Assembly (NCBI RefSeq): GCF_029227915.1
Contig: NC_079879.1
Coordinates: 16,990,001-17,054,000, forward strand
Direction of reading: 5' to 3'
DNA: 64,000 nt
From: Hydractinia symbiolongicarpus
Lineage: Eukaryota; Cnidaria; Hydrozoa; Anthoathecata; Hydractiniidae
Shown here: positions 21,960 to 31,505 of the stretch, in pieces
How positions within the stretch are numbered: the stretch's first letter is position 1
Layout: each line of letters starts with the position of its first letter
Program-made: the position numbers and the translations under genes
Notes under the pieces: generated by a model
Seen by the model: the letters and a program-made list of their open reading frames with translations, nothing else
Databases searched by the model: none
What the model was told of the DNA's origin: nothing

Positions 21960-22344
21960 TGTCTATGTTAAAACAAGCCCGTCATAATTAACTGAAGTTA
22001 ACATGTGGCAACCAAAAACACAAGAAGAAACTTATTAAATAAGGAGGACGGAAGTGAAAAACCCATACGATTAGTTGCTGATAACTGGGCTTCTGTTTTT
22101 AATAGCAACACAGGGGGAGATTTCCGAGAATGCAACAATAACATTTACGTTCACGAACCATTTGGAAATAGACAAGTACACAGTAGATCGTGTCGGTCAA
22201 GAATCTTCTTTGAATTCGACATTATAATCACCATCATCATTCTTAATAGATTTAATGATCTAACGAGCAACAACAAATCGAGGAATATCTAGAGTCGATT
22301 AGAACTAGAGAATAAATGTGACAAATATGCAGTTGCAGTCATAC

Positions 22345-22425
22345 AAAACAACCCTGTGGTTGGACAGTGCAAGCAAGTGCAACGCGCTAACCAAGTGCGC
22401 TATCGTGACAGAACTAATTCGTGAA
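22345..22425 (-). repeat. tRNA-like remnant (head of an old SINE or tRNA pseudogene)
   Basis: On the minus strand the sequence reads GTCACGATAGCGCACTTGGTTAGCGCGTTG..., close to a tRNA 5' half with an A box, then loses tRNA character; no intact B box follows. Weak evidence only. Confidence 0.25.
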
Positions 22426-22429
22426 TATT

Positions 22430-24410
22430 TAATATTTAATTGAAGTTTCTAACCTTTTTCTTTGAGCTGGTCTGTTACTCAAAACAAAACATTATTTTTT
22501 TTACCAGTGTTGCATTTATTTGAGAAAAATAATTTCGATTTTCGTGGTATGACATTTTTTATCACAGCACGGTAAACTTTAGAGGGAAAAGATTAAAAAT
22601 ACGCTTTTTGATAAAGGTGAAGGAGGAGGGGATTCAGGGATTTTCTTTCGTTTATGAACGAAGCAAAACCCATGCAATTTTTTTCATAAAAAAATAGGCG
22701 ATTGAAAAACCTTTCTAAGTACTGTCCGGTTGCGTATTCCCATCTCAGCATTTTTAAAATGCAATAATAATCCTGTGTGCAAAATAAAAAAGGAATGGCG
22801 ATTCTGTTGCGCAGACAACGGAAAATTCTTTTGCATATGAATTAACAATTTTTTCGTCAAAATACTGAACACGATGTCCACGTCAATGACCGGGTGCATT
22901 AAGTCTTAAACTTCGCAGCTTCCCTTTTTTGTACCAGCCAACTTAAGGCATAGACGAAGTAAATCAACTCGCCGTATATATTTAATTTGAAATCTATTAC
23001 ATGCTTTATTTATCTGTTGTTTAAACAATAGGCTAATTGTCTTTAACCAAAAATTCCAGCCTGGTATTCTTATAAAGCATGTTCTTATAAAAGAAAAAGC
23101 ATGTAGGTGTACACTATTCTCACTTTTAAAGTTTTTCTACCCAACTGTTTTTACCAATCCTTAACATTCGTCCGAATAACCACCGCTGCCCCTTTGTTGA
23201 TTTCCGTCGCCACTACGCGGGGCGGAATCTGTAAAATCGTCGGATGGAAGATAGAGGAACATATAGATACATAGAGACAGCAAAGTGCCCGGACGTTGCT
23301 AAGTTTGTGTCGAGGCTAAAACCTTGAAAAATTCCATTTATTTGAAAGCCAATGAAGATGCATCAATTTAATCTCTGTTAATTTAATGACCAATCTGAAC
23401 AGAGATTGTGTACTCTTCGTGTGGCCAGAACATTCCGTGTGCGGCCATGACTAAAAGTGCTTACATTTTGTTGGTCGCTCCTCTGATTTGGTCGTAGTAG
23501 CTTTATTAATGGGGAGCTAAGCACTATTTTTTATATTCGTGTATTTTATCAGGTAAGAATTATTTTATATATAGCTAAGTGGGAAAGGTGTGCCGGCTAG
23601 CTAGCTATCTCAATTTTTGGTGCTGACTTGGATCTCCTTTTGTACTGTTTGTGTTCTAAATCTAACTATATATATATATAGGGCCTCTGAGCCACGTCGT
23701 CAGCAAAAGGATTCGTGAGAATCCAGACAACTTTGGTATTTCGGCTAACAAGCCTTCGTCAGCATTTATTGCCTACCGGTTTGCGTAAGAGGTTAGGGAA
23801 TTATAAACAACACACATCACGATGAAAGTTAGCTACAAAATTTTCAGCCAACAAAATGTTTCTTAGAAATGTGACAGATAATATAGCTAATTCGCCCACA
23901 TAAGATTTAAGGAGGACACAGCAAGCTTGTCATCAAAATATTTATAAAAAAACCCTCAAACATTGACTAACAACATTGAGTTTTGTACCCAAGTAGGGTA
24001 ATGGGTTTAAAACATCGATATATGTGGCTACTAGCTATTAGTTAAATGTTCACGTAATTTAGACGGTATGCGCTCTAGCTAACTAACTACCGGTAGTTCT
24101 GCAGGGAAAGACAAACATCGCATATATATCAATTTAATTATCGAGATAAATTTGCTTTATATCATGTTGAACTAACAATGGTATCTTTTTTTAATATATT
24201 CCTCAAAAACGAGCCTCTCTCTAAAGTCGATGCTAAACCTTAGCTAGTATTTTTATCCACTCCACAAAATAAATCGACCGCCATGTTTGTTGTAGTCTTG
24301 TTTAGTTTACGTAAAACTCCCGCGCGGGGGGCAGAAATAAATTTTTGCAGGGCAAGAACTGTTTATAAATCATTTTTTTGGTATAATTATCATAAATCAT
24401 AAGCGATCAT
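22430..24410. other. No gene recognised
   Basis: AT-rich with (TA)n at 23665-23680 and clusters of 'gctagcta'. A GC-richer patch at 23180-23280 has no coding signal. No TE ends could be paired. Confidence 0.4.
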
Positions 24411-24415
24411 GTGAC

Positions 24416-24486
24416 CAGCCTGTTCCAAAGCCTTGTCGCCGCTATCAACTTATCAACAAGGCAAAATGCCCTGGGAACGAAGTTGG
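24416..24486. mobile_element. Short MITE, copy 1
   Basis: About 71 bases with imperfect inverted ends (cagcctgttccaaagc / gccctgggaacgaagttgg) and the internal word 'caacaaggcaaaatgccct' shared with 63280-63300. A related copy is at 63237-63312. Terminal 'aacctcgttcccaggg'-type sequences are, as I recall, a common cnidarian MITE family. Confidence 0.5.
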
Positions 24487-24619
24487 AAAGAGAAGCATTT
24501 TTTATAGCCCACTTTGCTGGGCACTTTTAGCTCTATCCCTTTCAGAACATAGACTGATACTTGTTAATGTATCCAAATTAAGAAGGTATTTTAAACAAGA
24601 TTTTTTAAAATTGCTAACT

Positions 24620-24700
24620 TTGCAAAAAATAGTTCTCGTAAAATTTTAAAAGTGTTTCAAAAATTATTTCATGCAAGAATTAATTCCCCTTAAGTATTCC
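24620..24700 (+). mobile_element. Tigger-like element right-end remnant
   Basis: The words 'tgcaagaattaattcccctt' and 'aagtatt' match the right end of the element at 12209-13328 (cgcaaaaattaattccctt, aaggtatt) with a few changes, and the preceding 80 bases contain similar sub-terminal words. The left end is missing. Confidence 0.45.
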
Positions 24701-25089
24701 TAATAGTTCTGCTCCTTTACATAACAGAATCTCCGGAATTTTTTGTAAACTATCTGAAACCCTCTGTAAACAATTTTTTTTCTGAAATTTTAGCTTATCA
24801 CAAATATCAAGATTACTGAATATCCATGAAGCAAGACTTTGACAATTATACCAATCATAAAGCTTTTTGGTCTATAAACTTTATTTCTAATTTATAAACG
24901 CAAATGATGCAATAGATCTGTTGGCGTTGTATATCTTTCTAATTTTAGTATATCTATGGTTTTAGTCAAACGAGCTAAATGCATCTTCCAAAATTGTAAA
25001 TAACTGATGATGCGCCTGCTTAACAAGTTTAAAATTTTGTTGGTCTGTCATGTATATCTAGCAAGCAGAAACGTCACACTTGTGCAATA

Positions 25090-25374
25090 AGAGATAGGGA
25101 AATGTTCCTTCTGGCGCAGTCGCACACGCGCACGCGCACGCACACACGTCACAGCCAACCACAACAAATCCAGTACCATGCGGTGTTGAGCCATGGAATT
25201 CAAGGGGTAAGTCCCTATCATGTCGTGTTGAGTTATATACATCAATGGTCCCTATATGGTGATGACGTCATCAATACTGCAAATGAGTTAAGAAATTCTA
25301 GCGCATTATGCAGGGGGAATTCCCTTATATAATGCTAATAATTATCAACAATCAACGCATGCGCAGTAAAGACG
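25090..25374 (+). repeat. Left terminal inverted repeat of the Polinton-like element
   Basis: 285 bases pairing with 31111-31394. Contains a (CA/CG)n run (25123-25147), two copies of 'aagtccctat/ggtccctat', a palindromic gatgacgtcatc (CRE-like, 25260-25271) and a palindromic aacgcatgcg near the inner edge. Open frames here are by-products of the repeat. Confidence 0.85.
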
Positions 25375-25422
25375 TGAACAAACGTCCACCCTTCAAGGCT
25401 GAATTGCGTTCGCAGGGAGAAG

Positions 25423-25914
25423 ATGAGTTGCTTCAGGAGGCACGATAGGTGGAAAAAATTGGTTGAAAAAGATACCCCGGTGATCAGGTATGTGCCAGAT
25501 CAATTCAAGACACGGGACATATGCAACAAGGTTGTTAGAAGGAATCCCTACCTATTCCAGTATATCCCCGACAGGTTCAAGACGCAAGACATGTGCAACA
25601 GGGCCGTTGGAGAATATCCCGGGATGCTCATGCATGTGCCGAACAGATTTACAACGCGGGACATGTGTAACGATGCTGTTGAAAGGTATCCCCGCATGTT
25701 GGAGTATGTGCCGGACTGGTGTGTCACCCGGGACATGTTCCGCAGCATGAAGGCTAGGCCCGAATTACTCTCTGTCTATCGCCAGAGGAAGGTCGAAAAG
25801 GTTAGAATTAAGGAGGATCTTCTTCCAGTAGCCTGGCATCCGGATAGGGTCATAGATTTGTGCTTTTCGGAGGATGAAAAAGAAGGTCTCGAAAAGTTGT
25901 GGGGGCCGGTTTGA
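25423..25914 (+). CDS. DUF4116-like repeat protein of the Polinton-like element
   Basis: 163 residues, intact, 49 bases inside the left TIR. Residues about 15-115 are four tandem repeats of roughly 33 residues of the form 'P.++.YVPD.FKTRDMCN.AV.R.P' (for example YVPDQFKTRDICNKVV, YIPDRFKTQDMCNRAV, HVPNRFTTRDMCNDAV, YVPDWCVTRDMF). Repeats of this type belong to DUF4116 and are frequent in giant-virus and Polinton-like virus genomes; the molecular role is unknown. The C-terminal 45 residues are charged with no repeat. An ATG in a favourable context follows the TIR closely, so the promoter may lie in the TIR, where the palindromic gatgacgtcatc is a candidate site. The protein is the best-preserved one of the element. 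Confidence 0.65.
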   Translation: MSCFRRHDRWKKLVEKDTPVIRYVPDQFKTRDICNKVVRRNPYLFQYIPDRFKTQDMCNRAVGEYPGMLMHVPNRFTTRDMCNDAVERYPRMLEYVPDWCVTRDMFRSMKARPELLSVYRQRKVEKVRIKEDLLPVAWHPDRVIDLCFSEDEKEGLEKLWGPV

Positions 25915-25932
25915 TAAAAAATACTATAATAA

Positions 25933-26142
25933 ATGTGCATCAACTGTCAATCACAATTCGGCATATTTGGAACTGCAGTAGTCCTGACCTTTATGGCCGG
26001 TATTGATATCTCCCTCCCACTTATGGCCTTAGCATGCGTACAAAAATCAGAGAAGGACAAGGATAATGAATGGAGGATTCATGACGCAAGATTACGGAGA
26101 AATCTAGACCTAGAGGATCGTCTTGATGCCTTGGAATCATAA
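25933..26142 (+). CDS. Small ORF with one membrane segment
   Basis: 69 residues, 18 bases after the DUF4116-like gene. Residues about 8-35 are hydrophobic (FGIFGTAVVLTFMAGIDISL), compatible with a single membrane segment, followed by a charged helix ending LDLEDRLDALES. After the stop another frame continues with charged sequence to about 26228, so the gene may be shortened by a frameshift. Position in a tight plus-strand series suggests it belongs to the element. Function unknown. Confidence 0.35.
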   Translation: MCINCQSQFGIFGTAVVLTFMAGIDISLPLMALACVQKSEKDKDNEWRIHDARLRRNLDLEDRLDALES

Positions 26143-26338
26143 GATAAAATGGAACAATGTAATGACTGAAAGGGTACTTGACGAGCACGACAGTATGCAC
26201 CTGCGGACGAAGGCTCATGATAAGTGGTAAAATGTTGTGCTGGCAGTGCTACCAGGAATACATCACATAAAACGGGGGTAGTTGTGTGTGTGAGCAGGAT
26301 GAAATCCTCTGAAGTCGTTTTAATTACAATAAAACAGG

Positions 26339-26917
26339 ATGCTACAATTTGAGAATGAGCTTGCCAACCCTAAATTATTCTACTCATGTGCTGCTACCTT
26401 TACAGACATCAACGATATCAACGTGAACTATTTAACGGTATCAAATGCCATTCCTGCTAACAGGGGTAAGGATAATCGGTACATTATAGGCTAACATACA
26501 CGAGACCTTGTAGTAGCCCTCAGAGTAAAAACACCTAAAATATGGTCCCCACATGGGGTCACCCGGTACAACGCCAATGCAGTATCAGTGATGAGTCTTG
26601 ATTTTGAAGAGTACCCTGATTGGGTTGCTAAGTATCGCCAAATCTGGAACAAAATCGAAGAGTTAATATCTGAGCGATTGACGACAGAGCCTGTGAAAAA
26701 GGACCGTTACGTGAACGCGAAACTCAAATACTACAAGGATGCAATCACGACCAAATTCCACGGTTTGCCAGTACCCTACGATGAGCCATGCCAAGCCAGT
26801 GCCATCCTGGCTATTTTATCGGTGTATGTGCAAGGTAAAAACTACTACCTCCAGGTACATGTTGTGGAATGTCGATATAACGACTTCAAAAAAGAATGGT
26901 TGCTGAGTGAGGATTAA
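26339..26917 (+). pseudogene. Element-specific protein with one premature stop
   Basis: An ATG at 26339 opens a 192-codon frame interrupted only by TAA at 26492-26494 (codon 52). The N-terminal part includes FTDINDINVNYLTVSNA; the C-terminal part (after an internal Met at 26588) includes EYPDWVAKYRQIWNKIEELI and KFHGLPVPYDEPCQASAILA. I recall similar proteins beside DNA polymerase B genes in cnidarian Polinton-like elements, but no function is known. The single stop suggests recent inactivation. The 3' end just overlaps (by 4 bases) the end of the minus-strand ORF at 26914, the convergence point of the two gene sets. Confidence 0.5.
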
Positions 26918-27653
26918 AAAACCATATACGTTATAGGCCACACAAGACCTGAAAAATATACGAAATTAAGGGCTGTAAACAGGAGGAGGGTGTACGTAGC
27001 GCTTACATACTGTACAGATTGAAGTTTTTTTAAAACATCTTGCCTCCCTTCTTCCCGGCCCTCACCAACCAGTTGGGCACGCTTCTGTTCAGTGATAAAA
27101 TTCACGATCTGTTTAATCTGTTTAACTGTTTGACGTATCTGTTCCTTTAGCAGCATGTACTTATTATATTCCTGTGTGATCAGGGTGAACTCATAGTTGC
27201 TGACGATTCCTTTCTCAATAGCTTTTGGTATAAGATCAATGATAGAATTCAGCTTAGTCTCCGCAAGTAGCCTTATAGTCTCATGCTTTTTGGTTTTCAC
27301 ACCCAATTTCTTCCCGGCGTTCCGCAGACTGGCCTGCCCGATTCCGACGGCGATCGTGATCCTTCCTCCCCATGGCAACACAAAGGGGGGGGGGCGAGGC
27401 CCGTGGCTAACGCCCCGATCCTCATACCCGAGGTGATAATGCTAATACTAAGCAGCCGGTGGTCACAATACCTCACCCAGGTACCATGCATCTTGAACTT
27501 TATTGCAAGCTTGTTCCGCTCTTTGATCTCATCCCGCAGATACTTTTCAATCCCTCCATTCTTTTTAAGTCTATATTTTTGGCTTCCATGGATAGTTTCA
27601 TCCTCCGCAGGCGCACTCGGTGAATTTGGGTACAGCTTAGCTATATCGATCAT
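26914..27653 (-). pseudogene. Coiled-coil/membrane protein of the element, frameshifted
   Basis: Two overlapping minus-strand frames form one protein trace. The upstream part (27653 to about 27380) has EKYLRDEIKERNKLAIKFKM and HRLLSISIITSG; the downstream part (to 26914) has a Gly-rich hydrophobic GGRITIAVGIGQASLRNAG, a long amphipathic helix with LITQEYNKYMLLKEQIRQTV, and ends with a hydrophobic segment (YTLLLFTALNFVYF). The switch occurs in a G run around 27384-27391, a likely indel site. Proteins with this Gly-rich/coiled-coil plan occur in Polinton-like elements of cnidarians as far as I remember; role unknown, possibly structural. Confidence 0.5.
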
Positions 27654-27888
27654 TTATTCTATAAACAAATGCACCGTGAGGCCGGTGAACGAAACGTTCT
27701 TCTCGTGGTGATATTCGTCCGTTAACATGACCTCGAGGCGGGAAAGGTACGTCGATTTAGATTAGTTTTCTTAATTACTTTTTTTTTTGGAAACTATTGT
27801 AAATATGTGAATAATCGACTTTAAATAAATTGAAAAGAAAAAAAAAGAAAAAAAGAAAAAAAGGAAAAAAATGTATCAAAACTCCAGG
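27654..27888. other. Short spacer with a possible micro-ORF and A/T homopolymers
   Basis: A minus-strand stretch MLTDEYHHEKNVSFTGLT (27660-27731) ends two codons before the next ATG. A long A-rich run (27826-27869) separates it from the polymerase end. Confidence 0.3.
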
Positions 27889-30800
27889 TCAGCATGTCTC
27901 CCAAGCGTTTAGCTCTTTGGTGGGAAGCAAGGCCAGAATTTTAGACCTTTTACCATCCAATAGGCAGTCGTCTTCGTCCAACTGAGGGCAAACGGGTCTC
28001 AATCTATGGTAAACATCAGTCCTATAGTATGCATGATAATTTGCGGGATCGTAGGGTAGTTGTCGATTCATCACCACCGTATAGCCGTCACTGACACGGA
28101 GCCTGCAGAGTCCATTTTTCAGGACAAAAAGCTTGTAGAAGTCCTTTTCAAACTCGTTTTTGGCAGCCGTTCTCAACTTCGTGTTGTGATCAATGTACCC
28201 CTTCAACCATGGGCTTTGGTTAAACTGTATGACCCTGCGCACCCACCTCAATTCAAGCCCATGTTTTATAGCCTCATTTAAGGCCCTAATATGTACCACG
28301 TACCTCCGCTTGTTTTCCAAATTTGGTACCAGTTTCTCAACCCTGTGGACCGTCGTGCGTTCGGGTAGGAACGGCAACTCGTTATGTGTGTCGTGTAGTC
28401 TCTCCGGGTAATCGATGTCGACCTCTAAAATGTACCCATGCTTATTGTCCCTAACGAGCTTCTCGACTCGCTTTTCTGTAGCCTCGACGTTTAATATCCA
28501 TTTAAAACCATCTGTTGGAAGGTCTTGACGCATCGCGTGGCCGTACAAGTTTTTGCTATCGAGATATTGGAGGTATGATGACTCTTCATCCGGGTTATAC
28601 TGGTTCCCCATGTACTTATTGTTAGCTTTGGCATAGCGATGTACAGCCTGGGTTATACCTCCCCTTATACCTTCTTCGAACATCAGGAGCATGTCGGGAT
28701 CCGTAAGGAGCTCTAACCTGATTCCAGTATACTTGAGTGCTGCTTTACATGCCAAGCCAGGTGCACTGTAAAAGTGCGCAGGATCAAGCTTGTAGTTTGT
28801 CAGGCACACGTCCCGAAACGTTTCGAAGACGTCGGCTAATAGCAGGACGTCTATGGTCAGGTAGATGTCATGGTAGTCTCCCATGGTAACGTTATCACCC
28901 TCTGGGGTGATACAATTCCATACCTTCTTAGCATAGGTATAGTCATTGTCGCTGATACCCTTCATGTTCAACTTGCTGTGAAAAGCCTCCTTAGGAGGCA
29001 GCTCCAACTCTTCAAATCGTTGCCAATCATCCATGTACTCATACGGGTACACGACTTTTCGAAGCATCAGCCTGAAGGTATCATCCTTGTCGATGAATTT
29101 GGCCACGGATGGTACGTTTGCCTTTAATTATTCCTTGTCTAATTGCTTCGTGGTAGCATTTGAGTTCCAATTTTTACATGCGATGACGGGAATATGGCTT
29201 GGTATCTTGTATTTGAGGTTACAGCTGTTATGGGCCGCTCACCTATACAGCCCGTACAGTGGCAATGGTCCCTAACTTTACTGTTATTCTCGCAGTCGTC
29301 AAACGGCTTTAAGCATATATAACATTCTGTGGCCCCGTCGTGTTCCCTTTTTAACACCCCCGTCAGAGGCAGCATGGGTTGTTGTGGGTAGGTATAGTAT
29401 AGTCGCTTCACATCATCCTTCAGGTGACTGACGAAACGGGTTACACAGTCCTCACCCCTGTATACTGTTAGCGGGTCGGGCACGTCCTCATAGGCAACAA
29501 TACTATAGGTACACCAGCCAGATAGTACATGCTTACTCAGCTTTTTGTTCTTCGTACCCCTCGCATCTTCTACCGGGATTAACAGGCTCTCAAAGTCCGC
29601 ATATATAGCAAAGGGTACTTTGAATTGCATCTGGCCATCCCTGTAGAATAACCATTTTTCAGCCTCTGTTGGCATCGTGATTTTAGCAGCCTTGTGGTCC
29701 TTGCAGTAGCCATGGTGTTTATCCCTCGATTCAGCTGTAGGAAAGGCCTGTAGGCAGTTCAGGCAAAAATGCATCGCATTCCTATTTTTCGAGGTCTCCT
29801 TGTCTAAGAGTCGCGAAAGACTCTTAACGGCCGTGTATTGGGTCTTTTTGTCATCTGTGATAAGCAACAGATTAACCTGCTTGTTACGTCCGTTGTTCTC
29901 CGACCGCCTCAGGATGTTGATCTTCTTTCCCGCTACGTATAGGACGTTTACCGCAATGTCCTTATTATTCCTCTCGAACTTGTATATGCTCTTGATGCTT
30001 GTAGGGAATTCTATACCCTCCCAATTGTAGAGGTCTGCGTAGGGTCTCAGCTTAGTGACTCTTTGTGGATCTTTTTCAATCTCTGTATGATGTAGGCCAG
30101 CGATGATGCCCCGTTTAAAACACTCCCCATCCTCATTTTTTAGATTGATGATGGCCTTTTTCGAAGCTATCCATTTAGGTGCTTCCATATACGATGAACG
30201 TCTTGTTAGACGCAACTTATGGAAATCTACATCAAGGTGTAGGATTCGACTAATCGTGAATCCGCTTTGGGGTAGTGCCGGATGTTCCACACGTGTTTTG
30301 ATTTGAGCAAGCATCCTATCCAGCACGTCGTCTACGTCGCTACCCTGGAAGACCAAGGCCATATTACTATTGAAGGCTTTCTTCACCTCAATGTACTCGT
30401 CGTTAGCCTCCTCCGAGTTTGTCTTCTTCTTCCACATGGTCCATAGGGACAACTGTACCTTAGCTGATCCCATATCTTCTACCTGCTTTTCAACTAAGTT
30501 TTTCACGTTAGTTCGCACAATCCCCATATACCCGTTTACGTCGGCTCCCCTTATACCCGGAATGCGGAAACTTTGAAAGGTCTTGTGAAGAGCATGCTTA
30601 TGTTCCTGAGGCGTAAAATCCTGCCCCGGCTGATCATATAGATTCTTGATATCTGGAAGATAGTCTTCCTCAGCCTCTTTTTCCACTTCGTCATGAAGTG
30701 TAGGCCTCGTGTTAGCTGTCCTATTATAGAGCCCCATCACATTACGTTTGAAGGCTGCATAGGTTCTCTTGACTCCATCTTTTATAGGCTTGGGAACTGC

Positions 30801-31028
30801 GTTCACTAACCAGTTGAACCATCCCTGCATCTTATCGCTTACAACAGAACGGTTTTTTGATAACTCTTGTTGTTCAAAGAGGTCCATCTCGGATGGGGTT
30901 AATACCCAGTTGTGCCATTCCCGGATTTTACCCCCTATAGTTGGACGGGTCTTCACCATTTCCTGTCTCTCGAACAGATCCATATCATCTGTTGTTATAG
31001 GTAAGTCCACGGCTTTTCGCAATATCAC
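27889..31028 (-). pseudogene. Polinton-type (protein-primed family) DNA polymerase B, broken
   Basis: Minus strand in two blocks. Block 1 (29139-31028, 629 residues) has a long N-terminal extension with two copies of a 'MDLFE.QE..K.R' motif (residues about 17 and 52), a C2H2-like CLNCLQAF finger (about 421), the Exo I motif FAIYADFESLL (Asp and Glu near 474) and a Cys/His cluster CYICLKPF...RDHCHC (571-590); frame is lost near 29250. Block 2 (27889-29106, 405 residues) covers the end of the exonuclease region (VYPYEYMDDWQRF), the palm motif A region (LDSKNLYGHAMRQ) and QSPWLKGYI. The NxxxYD Exo II region between the blocks is missing, and after DFYKLF the sequence departs from the family: motif B (KxxxNSxYG) and the DTDS motif C are absent. 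It cannot be an active polymerase. Context: sole large gene of the right half of the element. Confidence 0.75.
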
Positions 31029-31110
31029 ATAATTGTTTCACAGTGGTGTTCATTCTTTATTGTAAGAACTTTTTAATTTGTCGGAGGATTTCTTTCCTGC
31101 GCAAATAACG

Positions 31111-31394
31111 CGTCTTTACTGCGCATGCGTTGATTGTTGATGAATATTAGCATTATATAAGGGAATTCCCCCATGCGTAATGAGCTAGAATTTTTTGACT
31201 CATTTGCAGCATTGATGACGTCATCACCATATAGGGACTTACCCTTGATGTATATGACTCAACACGGCATGATAGGGACTTACCCCTTGAATTCCATGGC
31301 TCAACACCGCATGGTACTGGATTTGTTGTGGTTGGCTGTGACGTGTGTGCGTGCGCGTGTGCGACTGCGCCAGAAGGAACATTTCCCTATCTCT
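31111..31394 (-). repeat. Right terminal inverted repeat of the Polinton-like element
   Basis: 284 bases, reverse complement of 25090-25374 with small indels. A plus-strand ORF across it (31173-31466) is an artefact of the repeat. Confidence 0.85.
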
Positions 31395-31505
31395 CAATAT
31401 TTAGCCACACCAATCATAGGTAGAAAATTCCCACGTTTTAAAACAAGATTTGTTTGTTACAGCTGAAAACATACGGACCAAAGAAAAAATTATGTAGCTA
31501 GAGGA

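Larger units (their letters stand above)
25090..31394. mobile_element. Compact Polinton-like element, 6.3 kb, with 285-bp TIRs
   Basis: Terminal inverted repeats 25090-25374 and 31111-31394 are highly similar, differing by small indels (one extra cgcgca and a missing gtaa). Outer ends are AG...CT as in Polintons, and CAATA is found directly outside both ends (25085-25089 and 31395-31399), consistent with a short target duplication (Polintons usually make 6 bp). Genes converge: plus-strand ORFs from the left (DUF4116-like, a small membrane-like ORF, an element-specific ORF with one stop) and minus-strand ORFs from the right (DNA polymerase B, a coiled-coil/membrane protein). No integrase, protease or capsid gene is recognised. 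Each larger gene carries at least one break, so it is a recent but defective integrated element. Confidence 0.8.

Noticed and set aside
22005-22292. Plus-strand ORF of 95 codons
   Set aside because: No domain, no splice or repeat support; ends in a hydrophobic Ile run typical of chance ORFs in AT-rich DNA.
25048-25332. ORFs on both strands in the left TIR (and 31173-31466 in the right)
   Set aside because: They are the same repeat read in both copies; no domain, and they disappear when TIR indels are considered.
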